From Allorhodopirellula solitaria (GTDB lineage: Bacteria; Planctomycetota; Planctomycetia; Pirellulales; Pirellulaceae): a stretch of DNA of 64,000 nucleotides. The notes beneath the pieces were generated by a model, which was not told where the DNA came from, made no database searches, and saw nothing but the letters and a program-made list of their open reading frames with translations. This document shows positions 27,721-36,349 of this stretch, piece after piece. The stretch lies in the NCBI RefSeq assembly GCF_007859855.1, contig NZ_SJPK01000005.1, forward strand, positions 225,429 through 289,428, in the 5' to 3' direction. Numbering within the stretch: the stretch's first letter is position 1; each line of letters starts with the position of its first letter. A program made the position numbers and the translations under genes.

Positions 27721-28650
27721 TCAGGGGGCGTCGCCGAAGCCATCGGTAGGCGTCTTGCGAGCAATTCGCTTGATCGTGCCACGCAAGACACGACCGGTTC
27801 CTGCTTCTAAGAAACCATTGACACCGTCAGCCAACAGGCGGGAGATCGATGCCTCCCAGAGCACTGGATTGACGACTTGTTTAGCCAACAGCTCGCGGAT
27901 TTCAGCCGGATCGCTGTGCGGGGCCGCGTCAACGTTGCTGTAGACGGGGATGCGGGTGGGTTGGATCTCCACACTCGCCAGCGCCTCGGTAAGCTTGCCG
28001 ACCGCGTCCTGCATCAGTGGCGTGTGGAAGGCTCCTGCGACACTCAGCGGAACGACTTTCATCGCACCGGCTTCCAAGGCAACCGGCTCGAGCCGCGCCA
28101 GGGCCGAAAGGTGTCCAGAAACAGCGATGTTGCCAGGACACAGCAAATTGGCTGGCTGCAGCACTTCGCCCTCTTGACGACATTCGTCGCAGACGGCCGT
28201 CAACTGATCCAGTTTGAGGCCGAGCACACTCGACATGCCCGATTCCACGGCGTCGGCGCAGGCCTGCATCGCCTCGCCGCGCTTCTGCACCAATCGCAAC
28301 CCGTCTTCAAAACTCAGGCCACCGGCGAAGCAAACAGCGGTGTATTCGCCCAGGCTCAAACCGGCAGTGGCTTGAATTTTCGCAGCGACGTCGCCGTGCA
28401 GCTCAGAAAAAACTTGCCCCGCCGCAACACCCGCGACGAACAGTGCAGGCTGGCTGTAGACGGTTTCGTTCAGCTTTTCAGCCGGGCCATCGGCGCAGAG
28501 CTGCTTCAAATCGTAGCCAAGAATCTCGCCCGCTTGCTCGAACAGGTCATTGGCAAGCGAGTGGTTTTCGCACATCCAAACGCCCATACCAGGCGTCTGG
28601 GCTCCTTGGCCAGGAAACAGAATCCCTGGGCTAGAAACATCGAGAGACAA
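27721..28650 (-). CDS. fabD: Malonyl-CoA:ACP transacylase
   Basis: A 309-residue enzyme loading malonate onto ACP. The frame is open further upstream but would overlap rpmF. The TTG start one base past the rpmF stop, with AGGAAGAG about 7 bases before it, gives a normal FabD length and begins just before GILFPGQGAQ. The catalytic Ser99 lies in GLSLGEY and His209 in GAFHTPLM. Translation is probably coupled to rpmF. Confidence 0.93.
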   Translation of the reverse strand: MSLDVSSPGILFPGQGAQTPGMGVWMCENHSLANDLFEQAGEILGYDLKQLCADGPAEKLNETVYSQPALFVAGVAAGQVFSELHGDVAAKIQATAGLSLGEYTAVCFAGGLSFEDGLRLVQKRGEAMQACADAVESGMSSVLGLKLDQLTAVCDECRQEGEVLQPANLLCPGNIAVSGHLSALARLEPVALEAGAMKVVPLSVAGAFHTPLMQDAVGKLTEALASVEIQPTRIPVYSNVDAAPHSDPAEIRELLAKQVVNPVLWEASISRLLADGVNGFLEAGTGRVLRGTIKRIARKTPTDGFGDAP

Positions 28651-28651
28651 T

Positions 28652-28834
28652 TCAGGACTCTTCCTGCTTGACGACTGTACGGCCTTGGTAATAACCGCAC
28701 TTGGGGCAGACATGGTGAGTCGGGACAGCCGAGCTGCATTGAGGGCAGTAGCCAATTGAACGTTTCTTCAGTGCGTCGTGGCTGCGGCGTTTGCCGGTTC
28801 GGCTGTTAGAGTGTTTTCTTTTGGGGACGGCCAT
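28652..28834 (-). CDS. rpmF: 50S ribosomal protein L32
   Basis: A 60-residue protein opening MAVPKRKHSNSRTGKRRSHD, with a four-Cys zinc ribbon (CPQC and CPKC). The ATG is taken where the conserved sequence begins; the frame is open upstream. The rpmF-fab link is widespread in bacteria, but the usual plsX and fabH between rpmF and fabD are missing here. Confidence 0.95.
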   Translation of the reverse strand: MAVPKRKHSNSRTGKRRSHDALKKRSIGYCPQCSSAVPTHHVCPKCGYYQGRTVVKQEES

Positions 28835-28993
28835 GGCAGGGGTCCGATGTGGGAGATATGTAAGGGGTGGAATTTGCCAGCGGTTGAATCGCGCAAGCCG
28901 CGAAGAATAAACAACCGCCGCCGGTTTCGTCAATATCTGGCAGCCTATTTGCGGCCCCCAGAAAAAAAATCTGTTTCCTGGCAATCCTTCCAC

Positions 28994-29023
28994 TTGAGCA
29001 AAACGGCAGGAGACTGCTATAGT
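28994..29023 (+). promoter_or_regulatory. Candidate promoter for the rpsM operon
   Basis: TTGAGC (28994-28999) and TATAGT (29018-29023) are spaced by 18 bases, a fair sigma-70 match, about 165 bases before rpsM. The 350-base gap to rpmF is divergent, so a promoter is expected here. Prediction by eye only. Confidence 0.4.
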
Positions 29024-29187
29024 TCGCGATTCGCAATGGCGGGCAAAGTGTCGAGATGCGCTCTCCCCGCCGGCGTGCATGTCATGCGGATCGGCTCCGC
29101 GAGCCCCTCACAGGGCATTCACGCGTGCGTCTCAATCGCACGAAAAAATCAAATTAATATCACGCAGTTGCTCTCGGAGTTTTTGCC

Positions 29188-29571
29188 ATGCCCCGCTTGA
29201 TGGGCGTTGACCTCCCCAACGACAAACAGATCCAGTATTCCCTGACGTACCTCTATGGGCTCGGCTTGTTCCGCGCTCGTGAGGTGTGTGAGAAGGTTGG
29301 TATCGATCCAGTCACTCCGGCGAGTGAAATCAGCGACGAAGAAGTCGGCCAGATCGCCGCGCTGCTCGAACGAGATTACATCGTCGAGGGGCCGCTTCGT
29401 CGCCAAGTCACCCAAAACATCAGCCGTTTGCGCGAAGTGAAATCTTTTCGCGGCATCCGGCATCGCGTCGGCCTGCCTGTTCGCGGCCAACGCACCAAGA
29501 CCAATGCCCGTACCCGCAAAGGCCCTCGTAAGACGGTTGCTGGTAAGAAGGGCGTCAAGGATTTGCGCTAG
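29188..29571 (+). CDS. rpsM: 30S ribosomal protein S13
   Basis: A 127-residue protein with the S13 helix-two-turn-helix and a basic C-terminal tail (HRVGLPVRGQRTKTNARTRK). CGGAG stands before the ATG. It lines the head of the 30S subunit. It opens the rpsM-rpsK-rpoA-rplQ operon; the classic rpmJ upstream and rpsD between rpsK and rpoA are absent here. Confidence 0.96.
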   Translation: MPRLMGVDLPNDKQIQYSLTYLYGLGLFRAREVCEKVGIDPVTPASEISDEEVGQIAALLERDYIVEGPLRRQVTQNISRLREVKSFRGIRHRVGLPVRGQRTKTNARTRKGPRKTVAGKKGVKDLR

Positions 29572-29630
29572 TTTTGCTCGCAAATCTCTCTCCCATTTCA
29601 TTTTCACGTATGCTTGTTTGAGACCCACCG

Positions 29631-30014
29631 GTGGCTAAGACCAACAAGAAGAAACGCGTTCGCCGCAATGTCAGCAATGGCGTTGCCCACATCCATGCGA
29701 CGTTCAATAACACCACGGTAACCATTACCGATACCAAAGGCGACACGCTTTGCTGGGCGAGTGCGGGCACGAGTGGCTTCAAGGGAAGCCGTAAGAGCAC
29801 CCCCTTTGCTGGCCAGTGTGCCGCCCAACAGGCCGCTGAAAAAGCAACGAAGTTCGGGATGCGGGACGTCGAAGTCCGCGTCAAAGGTCCTGGTTCGGGA
29901 CGCGAAAGCGCGATCACATCTCTGCAAGCTGCTGGGCTGAACGTCAAATTGATCGAAGAAGTGACTCCGATTCCACACAACGGGTGTCGTCCGCGAAAGA
30001 AACGTCGCGTCTAG
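29631..30014 (+). CDS. rpsK: 30S ribosomal protein S11
   Basis: A 127-residue protein with a GTG start. The S11 signatures [15 protein letters not shown] and [16 protein letters not shown] are clear. It belongs to the 30S platform. It lies 59 bases after rpsM and is co-directional with rpoA. Confidence 0.96.
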   Translation: MAKTNKKKRVRRNVSNGVAHIHATFNNTTVTITDTKGDTLCWASAGTSGFKGSRKSTPFAGQCAAQQAAEKATKFGMRDVEVRVKGPGSGRESAITSLQAAGLNVKLIEEVTPIPHNGCRPRKKRRV

Positions 30015-30138
30015 CTCGGTTGTGGCGCTACCGCCACCCCACGCTGCACTCTCACCTCGCCCCACCGTTCTGGTCCCGCCTCTGTGCGTGACCAGACCTC
30101 CAAAATCGCAACCTCAATACGCCGAAAGCTCCTCCAAG

Positions 30139-31134
30139 ATGTCGATGCATATCCGTTGGCGTGGCATGGAATTGCCCAGTACGCTCGAAGTCGATCGCAA
30201 TACGCTGACTCAGACCTATGGCAAGTTCTCTGCCGAACCGTTCGAACGCGGCTTCGGTGCGAGCATTGGCAATAGCATGCGTCGCGTGCTGCTGAGTAGC
30301 CTCGTCGGTAGCGCAGTGACCCAGATCAAAATTCGTGGCGCCCAGCACGAGTTCACCTCGATCCCCGGCGTGCTCGAAGATGTCACCGATATCGTCCTGA
30401 ACGTGAAGGCGTTGGTCGTTCGCAATAACAGCGACGCCACCCGCGTGATCACGGTCGAGAGCAACTCGGCGGGCGTGATCACCGGCGGCGATATCGAAAC
30501 CGATGCGGACGTCGAAGTGATCAACAAAGATCACGTCATCGCCACGCTGACCGATGACAAGCCTTTCATGATGGAAATGGTGGTCGAGAGCGGTCGCGGA
30601 TACGTGCCGAGCACCGAACACAGCAGCGTGGACCACGAGATCGGCATTATCCCGATCGATGCGGTCTTCAGCCCCATCACGCGGGTGCGTTATGAAGTCG
30701 AAGCGACCCGGGTGGGCCAGAAAACCAACTATGATCGCCTCAACCTTGAGATTTGGACCGACGGCACGATCAACCCCGAAATGGCGTTGACCGAAGCGGC
30801 CAAAATCTTCCGCAAACACCTCAACCCGTTTGTCCAGTACCGTGAACTCGGCCCGAGCATCTTCTCGGCCGCACGCGGCGGTGCCGGTTCACCCGAGGCC
30901 CAACTCGAAGCCAAGCTGAACATGACGCTGGCTGACCTGCGACTGTCGGTGCGAGCCAACAATTGCCTCGAGAGCGAAAACATCATGACCGTGCGTGATC
31001 TCGTTCAACGCAACGAAGACGCACTCTTGGAAGTTCGCAACTTCGGCGACACCACGCTCAACGAAGTCCGCGAAAAACTATCTCAGTACGGGCTGCACCT
31101 GGGCATGCGAGTGCCGAACCAGCCGCTGTTTTAG
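30139..31134 (+). CDS. rpoA: RNA polymerase alpha subunit
   Basis: A 331-residue subunit. The frame is open 39 codons further upstream, but the conserved N-terminus starts at the ATG giving [13 protein letters not shown]. The N-terminal dimerisation domain runs to about 230 ([34 protein letters not shown]). A short linker leads to the C-terminal domain, about 255-325 ([30 protein letters not shown]), which contacts DNA and activators. Confidence 0.96.
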   Translation: MSMHIRWRGMELPSTLEVDRNTLTQTYGKFSAEPFERGFGASIGNSMRRVLLSSLVGSAVTQIKIRGAQHEFTSIPGVLEDVTDIVLNVKALVVRNNSDATRVITVESNSAGVITGGDIETDADVEVINKDHVIATLTDDKPFMMEMVVESGRGYVPSTEHSSVDHEIGIIPIDAVFSPITRVRYEVEATRVGQKTNYDRLNLEIWTDGTINPEMALTEAAKIFRKHLNPFVQYRELGPSIFSAARGGAGSPEAQLEAKLNMTLADLRLSVRANNCLESENIMTVRDLVQRNEDALLEVRNFGDTTLNEVREKLSQYGLHLGMRVPNQPLF

Positions 31135-31265
31135 CAAAGAAACGGCAGGTAGATCGATACCCGCCGAATCACCCAGACCAAATTCAACACCTGGATACGC
31201 TCGCACGGGCGAGCCGATTCCCATCCCAGATCCAGTTCACACATTTAGCTCAGTAGACATCCGTT

Positions 31266-31901
31266 ATGCGTCACCGTCGCAAAGGCCGTGTTCTCGGTCG
31301 CTCCCCATCGCACCGTAAAGCGATGTTCAAGAATCTCACCGCCGCCTTGTTTTTGACTGAGCGTGACGCCAGCCTCGATGACAATGCCCCTAAGGTAAAG
31401 GGCCGCGTCATCACGACCCTGCAAAAGGCAAAAGAGATTCGCCCGAACGTCGAGAAATGCATCACCTTGGCCAAGAAAGCCCTTGTGGCCAAGGAAAACG
31501 CGGAACAGTTCGCGACCACTGCCGAACGTGGCAGCGACGAATACAAGAAATGGCGAGCGAGCGACCAGTGGCAGCAGTGGGCCGATGCTCGTGCCCCTTA
31601 TGTCAACGCCCAGCGACGTGCATTGCAATTGATCGGTGACCGCGAAGCCGTTGCGATCTTGTTCGACACCATTGCCGGACGCTACGTCGATCGCCCCGGT
31701 GGATACACCCGCATCATGCGACTGGCAACGCCCCGCCTCGGCGACGGCGGTACCCGCGCCATCCTCGAATTGGTCGGCGGATCCAACGACAAGGTCAAAC
31801 GCACAGCTTCTAAACCTGCCTTCGATACTGCTCCCGAAGACGAAGCACCTGCAGAGAACGCAGCCAGCGAAGAGCCAGCGGAAGAAACGGCAGCCAACTA
31901 G
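31266..31901 (+). CDS. rplQ: 50S ribosomal protein L17 with insertion and acidic tail
   Basis: A 211-residue L17; most bacterial versions are about 120-130. The core is plain (MRHRRKGRVLGRSPSHRKAM at the start, GGYTRIMRLATPRLGDGG later). Roughly 30 extra residues (about 84-115, with KKWRASDQWQQW) sit in the middle, and a 30-residue Glu/Ala-rich tail ends the protein. It is the last gene of the operon; a strong terminator follows at once. Confidence 0.94.
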   Translation: MRHRRKGRVLGRSPSHRKAMFKNLTAALFLTERDASLDDNAPKVKGRVITTLQKAKEIRPNVEKCITLAKKALVAKENAEQFATTAERGSDEYKKWRASDQWQQWADARAPYVNAQRRALQLIGDREAVAILFDTIAGRYVDRPGGYTRIMRLATPRLGDGGTRAILELVGGSNDKVKRTASKPAFDTAPEDEAPAENAASEEPAEETAAN

Positions 31902-31940
31902 GTTTCCAACCGGCCTGCGATCCCGCACAATTCGAAATTC

Positions 31941-31972
31941 AAAAAACGCCCTGATTCGTCAGGGCGTTTTTT
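31941..31972 (+). terminator. Intrinsic terminator after rplQ
   Basis: An A6 run, then CGCCCTGA, the 3-base loop TTC, GTCAGGGCG and a T6 run. This is a symmetrical, bidirectional-looking hairpin 40 bases past the rplQ stop and the clearest terminator in the window. Confidence 0.9.
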
Positions 31973-32164
31973 ATGCATAGACACTTCGCACGGGCTCAGG
32001 CTCGGATGAGATCCTCCGACATCGGCACTATGCTGGGCTGATAAAAAAAGGTGGTATCGACACCAATTTTGTCGCGGTCGCAACTGCTCCGCGTTTCCAG
32101 GCCGCAGGCCGACACACCCCCTGCCGTTGGCGTTAGCCAACGTCAAGCCGCGCCGAATGAACTG

Positions 32165-32212
32165 CTAGCCCGAAGGGCGACACAACGTCTGATGTGTCGC
32201 CCTTCGGGCTAG
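32165..32212. repeat. Perfect 20-bp palindrome with 8-base loop
   Basis: CTAGCCCGAAGGGCGACACA pairs exactly with TGTGTCGCCCTTCGGGCTAG. It stands in a 720-base gene-free stretch (31973-32695) that otherwise shows only a 12-C run at 32572-32583 and no recognised gene. The wording is typical of planctomycete intergenic palindromes. Confidence 0.75.
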
Positions 32213-32695
32213 TTCCGATGCATCAACGCGAAGCACACTTGGCACACCCCGACCGCGATCCTCCCTCGAGAGGCCAGCGCCACCGCAGAGCCCACTTCCA
32301 TGTCTGCTGGCGTGGCTAGAAATACGCGTCACCCAGCTGCACTTCACGGTCATCGCATACCATCTCAGCCAGCGGGGAAGCCAAACCTGATCATTCTCCC
32401 CCCATCGATCGCCTAGCAGCTCACGTTCAAGTTGCAGCTAGACCATGCCCAGCAAACTCCTCACGGACAAAAACCATTGCCCAAATCCCCAAACCACCGT
32501 TCCATGCCATCGAGGGATATCAGTCAAAATTCTTGACTCAGTAGGGGCGCATCAATACGATTCGGGTATTACCCCCCCCCCCCACTCACCCGGGGACAGC
32601 GTAGTAGTTCGCCGACTGAAATCTCGCCTTTTCGCGCCTCATTTCTGTGGCAATCCGGCCTGTTACTGTTAAACAACCACAACGCCGGAGCGTAA

Positions 32696-33439
32696 ATGAA
32701 CACCCAGTCAGCCCCCCAACCTTCAAGAAACCTCGCTCGCAGAACGCTAGTTCATGGCCCCGCCTGGCTAGCGCTTGCTCTCAGTGTGTACACAATTGCC
32801 TCAGACAGTAACTCATCTCATGAAATTGACGCGAAAATCGAAAGAGCCGTCTCGCTTGCAGAATCTTCACTAGAAAAATCCGAAAAGAGTCGATTGGGCG
32901 ACCCTTATATCGTGGAAGCAGAGAGCGATCTACTAATCGACAAATCGCACTTTCCTAAACTTGCAACAGATGCGCTGTCCGTTCGAAACTTTGGCGGCGA
33001 TTCAATACATGATCTGTATTTAGGCTGGGATCCGATGATGCGACCAATCCCAAAAGAACTGCCAGCGACGACTGCGAGAAAGCAAGTCGTCGATTCTCTC
33101 GCCGGCAGGGAAATCGAGCACAGTCATCTCACTTCACAATTGCTTGCTGCTGATGAGGCTGCCAAAGTCACTGATTTGCCGGATCATTTCCGGCTCTGCT
33201 TCGAACATCCCGGCGTCAAGTTCTATGGACACTTGCACATCGGATGGCGGCATCGGCAATCAGACAGCTTTCCCAAAGGGAAGCTATATTGGTATCAGGT
33301 TTACTCCGACGACCAGAGCCGACTTCACTTGGAAATCTCCAGGCACATGTGGATTCGCGGTTCGAATGATGAATTCGTCGATCATGAACTTGGAATTGGA
33401 CTGCCATTGCCCTCGCTCGGCGCTCTGGGAGAGATCTAG
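32696..33439 (+). CDS. Unrecognised secreted or membrane-anchored protein
   Basis: A 247-residue protein I cannot place in a family. A hydrophobic segment at about 21-36 (GPAWLALALSVYTIAS) looks like a signal peptide or anchor. A helical charged stretch follows to about 65, then a mixed domain with WDPMMRPIPKELP, a His-rich stretch (FYGHLHIGWRHRQSD) and YWYQVYSDDQSRLHLE. There is no strong ribosome-binding site, and composition is more AT-rich than the neighbours, which fits acquired DNA. Confidence 0.6.
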   Translation: MNTQSAPQPSRNLARRTLVHGPAWLALALSVYTIASDSNSSHEIDAKIERAVSLAESSLEKSEKSRLGDPYIVEAESDLLIDKSHFPKLATDALSVRNFGGDSIHDLYLGWDPMMRPIPKELPATTARKQVVDSLAGREIEHSHLTSQLLAADEAAKVTDLPDHFRLCFEHPGVKFYGHLHIGWRHRQSDSFPKGKLYWYQVYSDDQSRLHLEISRHMWIRGSNDEFVDHELGIGLPLPSLGALGEI

Positions 33440-33497
33440 CTAATTGCACGGTAAATTCACAATTGCGGATAACCATTCGATGAATGCGGAGTGGCGG

Positions 33498-33657
33498 GAC
33501 GAAGAAAAGGTGTCCGGGAGAAGAAAAGGTGTCCGGAGAAGAAAAGGTGTCCGGTACCGAATAGCTGCAACGGTACCGGGAGAAGAAAAGGTGGGAGAAG
33601 AAAAGGTGTCCGGTACCGAATAGCTGCAACGGTACCGGCTACCTTTTCTTCGACCCA
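33498..33657. repeat. Short tandem repeat array ending in an inverted copy
   Basis: GAAGAAAAGGTG occurs five times in about 110 bases, mostly as GAAGAAAAGGTGTCCGG. Two copies continue into GGTACCGAATAGCTGCAACGG and the palindromic GGTACC. The array closes with CACCTTTTCTTC-like reverse wording (CTACCTTTTCTTC). Irregular unit lengths and lack of spacers rule out a CRISPR array. Confidence 0.75.
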
Positions 33658-33985
33658 GGTAAGTCGCTAATACTCGACCCCAATGCCCGGCGATTCTGTC
33701 GATGCGCTTTCGATGCCAATGCCCGAAGCCGCGGTCGTTGTTCGGTCGATAGCCAAGGCCCGTCCCTGCCTGTCGATGCGCGGCGATAGTTGCTCGGCCC
33801 TGCTCTGGTCAGGTACAATCGGATGCTGGCTCGGTCGGGTTGGCAAATTCTAGGTTCGCACCCCAACCCGCGTCGCAGAATCAATCAATTCACACCGAGC
33901 GGCGAAGTCTGGTGTTTCGAAGTGGAGAATCTCCCGTCGCCGCCGGGTGATTGTCGCCGTTCGCCCAAATGGAATTGCATCCGGC

Positions 33986-34882
33986 ATGATTACCTGGCGA
34001 AACGAAGAAGCGCGACAGAGACTGGAACGTTGGTTTAGTAGATTTCGTGATCGCATCGATTCTCCTACTGAGAGCTTCGAGGTGCCGACCCGTTTTGGGC
34101 CAAATCATGTTCTGGTTGCGGGTCCACCGGATGGCATTCCCCTCGTCTGTCTTCACGCGATGCGGACTGGTTCCTCCTTCTTGGTTTCTGAATTGAACCC
34201 CATTCTCGATCGATACCGCGTCATCGCTCCTGACTTGCCTGGACAATCAGTTCGTGGGCTGCAAACGCGGCTACCACTAAGCGATAGCTCTCACGTTGAC
34301 TGGCTTGCAGACATACTGAACGAGCTTGATCTCGGATCGACAAAATTGTTTGGAGTTAGTTGGGGCGGCTTTGTTGCACGTCAGTTCGCGACAAATCTAC
34401 CCGACAGAGTTGAAAAGCTCGCTCTCCTTGTGCCCGCTGGCATTGCCAATGGGTCCCACCTTAAAGGTCTGACCAAAATGGCCCTGCCGATGCTTCGCTA
34501 TCAACTGTGGCGAACAGACAATAACTTGCGGCGTTTGCTCGTTCCCATTTTTACGTCTTGGGATGAAGAATGGACTGGCTACACGGGCGACGCAGTGCTT
34601 GACATGCCATTCGACTATCGAATTCCGCCAGTCGCATCCGATCAGGATCTGCAAGATCTGACAATGCCGGTTTTGGCTCTCGGTGGCTCAGAGGACATCT
34701 CATTCCCCGGCGTGGAGGTTGTACGACGTATTTGTGCAATCGCGCCACGCGCCCAGGGTCACGTAATTCAGGATTGCAAACATTGCCCTCCGGCAACATC
34801 TGATTTTCGCACTTGGCTCGCGAACAGACTCGCGGCTTTCTTTGGCAATACCAAGGACGGCGAACCATGCGAATCGGAATAG
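33986..34882 (+). CDS. Alpha/beta hydrolase
   Basis: A 298-residue hydrolase. Nucleophile elbow GVSWGG (Ser at about 133), an early VCLHAM strand and DLPGQS. The acid is probably Asp in GGSEDISFPG and the general base His in QDCKHCPP. I chose the ATG at MITWRNEEAR; a GTG 13 codons upstream is also open. It resembles the large uncharacterised alpha/beta hydrolase group containing many esterases. Substrate unknown. It lies in the accessory stretch beside repeats. Confidence 0.78.
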   Translation: MITWRNEEARQRLERWFSRFRDRIDSPTESFEVPTRFGPNHVLVAGPPDGIPLVCLHAMRTGSSFLVSELNPILDRYRVIAPDLPGQSVRGLQTRLPLSDSSHVDWLADILNELDLGSTKLFGVSWGGFVARQFATNLPDRVEKLALLVPAGIANGSHLKGLTKMALPMLRYQLWRTDNNLRRLLVPIFTSWDEEWTGYTGDAVLDMPFDYRIPPVASDQDLQDLTMPVLALGGSEDISFPGVEVVRRICAIAPRAQGHVIQDCKHCPPATSDFRTWLANRLAAFFGNTKDGEPCESE

Positions 34883-35073
34883 CGTCCCGGTTACCCGGGC
34901 CCCCTCCCACACCACCTAGCATGCGGGACCGCTACTCGGGCGGCTCGGCGATTGGGAGCAAGCTCGCTCCATCGGCCTGCTGGTGCGAATAGGCCCTGAC
35001 CCGCCAGTCCCGTGTCGTTCGCTGGCTTATCGATCATCTTCGCAGGCTTGCTCTCGCTATAGTTGCTGACTAA

Positions 35074-35421
35074 ATGCCGTTCAAATCTCAGTCCGAAGAG
35101 GATGTCCAGTTGCGTTTGAATCGACGCGAACGCATCGTCTACGGAACCGCGTTGTTTGCAGTGTTTTCGCTCTTCGCGGCTTTAGTTTGCTTGCAATTGA
35201 CCATCTGGTTTATTCCTCGCGTATTCCACTGGGTCGGCTTGCTCGCCATGCTAGCATCCGGTGTAGTCGGCGGAATAGCTGGGGTTGGAGTTTCCAATCG
35301 GCTTCCATTGCTCGCCCGCAGACTCAACTCATTCCAGTGCACAACCACCCGCACCGTCCAACGCTCGAATACAACTCCCAATCCAAAGTGGAATACAAAC
35401 AATTGCGATGCACCGGAGTAA
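35074..35421 (+). CDS. Small hypothetical membrane protein
   Basis: A 115-residue product with two hydrophobic helices (TALFAVFSLFAALVCLQLTIW and WVGLLAMLASGVVGGIAGVG) after a charged start. The last 35 residues are Thr/Asn/Pro-rich and unlike a folded tail, so the end may be altered by a frameshift. No family recognised. It is followed by the truncated YdeI gene in a decayed region. Confidence 0.45.
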   Translation: MPFKSQSEEDVQLRLNRRERIVYGTALFAVFSLFAALVCLQLTIWFIPRVFHWVGLLAMLASGVVGGIAGVGVSNRLPLLARRLNSFQCTTTRTVQRSNTTPNPKWNTNNCDAPE

Positions 35422-35582
35422 CTCCGCTCCAGCGTAGCGGCGGTCGCCTTCGGCATTGGTTCTTCTCAGAATCGAGTGGCGAGCATCTAAAAATGGATCG
35501 GAGTGGTCCCTGAAATACAAAACTACTGGACGCAGGAGCAGATGCCTGGAAAATCCACCACGCTGGAGTTACCCACGACAAA

Positions 35583-35975
35583 CCCGGAAGGACCCTCAAG
35601 AAGTCGCTCGATGACGACGCATATCTCCAACGGATCACCCCAAGGAGGTCGAAGAGCAATTGGTCGAGGCGGAATACGGAACACGTTGAACGATTGTTTA
35701 GAGAAGGCCGGATGGAGGAACCGGGTCTTTCGCATGTTCGCGCAGCGAAGGAAGATGGTCGGTGGGAGAACGCTTATGCCCCACCGAGTGAGATGAAGGT
35801 GCCTGCGGATTTTCTAGAAGCACTGGAGAACAGACCTAAGGCAAAAGAGTTTTTCAGCTCGCTGAACAAAGCAAATCGAAATGCAATAGCTTACCGACTG
35901 GCGTCCGCGAAGAAGCCAGAAACCAGGTTACGGAGATTCCAACAGTTCGTCGATATGCTCGAGCGGGAAGAATAG
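35583..35975 (+). pseudogene. 5'-truncated YdeI/OmdA-family gene
   Basis: In one frame the sequence reads KKSLDDDAYLQRITPRRSKS, then NWSRRNTEHVERL, then DGRWENAYAPPSEMKVP, then AYRLASAKKPETRLRR. This is the C-terminal two thirds of a YdeI/OmdA (bacteriocin-resistance-associated) protein. The N-terminal domain is missing and no start codon occurs in frame before a TTG well inside the conserved part. The gene is therefore a remnant or has a frameshift upstream of about 35590. Confidence 0.65.
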
Positions 35976-36204
35976 CCACACTGAAACCAAATGAGCATAA
36001 CAAGGCGTGGCTACCGCATGAGCATGCGATCTATCACCGAAGAAGTCAGCCACGGATCGCTCGAAGCAACACGAATGAAATCCATTTCCTGATTCGTATC
36101 CGTTTGTGAGATTGGTGGCGAAGACCATCAACTGATACATCGTCGGCGCCCCTCCTTTCGGAAGTGCGTCACTTGTCATGTATATTGGTCGGCAGGCGTT
36201 AGCG

Positions 36205-36300
36205 GAATGACGCTTACCGTGGTCCCGGTTCGGGGCATGACTGGGTTGGTATCCCAACGCGTCAGCGAGGAAGATGCAGTGTTTTGCGTGGCGAGCAGAT
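36205..36300. repeat. Half copy of palindromic repeat family B
   Basis: CGGTTCGGGGCAT, CAACGCGTCAGCGAGGA, ATGCAGTGTTTTGCGTGGCGA match the left arm and centre of the family B elements at 10585 and 63725; the right arm is absent. The 370-base gap before the histidine kinase shows nothing else. The repeat runs into the earliest possible start of the kinase. Confidence 0.6.
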
Positions 36301-36349
36301 GCAGCGATCGCAACGAGAATCAAGGTTCGAAATCGCGACAAGTGAGCTT

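Noticed and set aside
30052-30819. 255-codon minus-strand frame opposite rpoA
   Set aside because: Lies entirely antisense to the conserved rpoA coding sequence.
32572-32583. 12-C run as a phase-variation tract
   Set aside because: No gene or promoter can be tied to it; it may also be a sequencing artefact.
33498-33657. CRISPR array
   Set aside because: Units are 12-17 bases with irregular spacing, no unique spacers and no cas genes.
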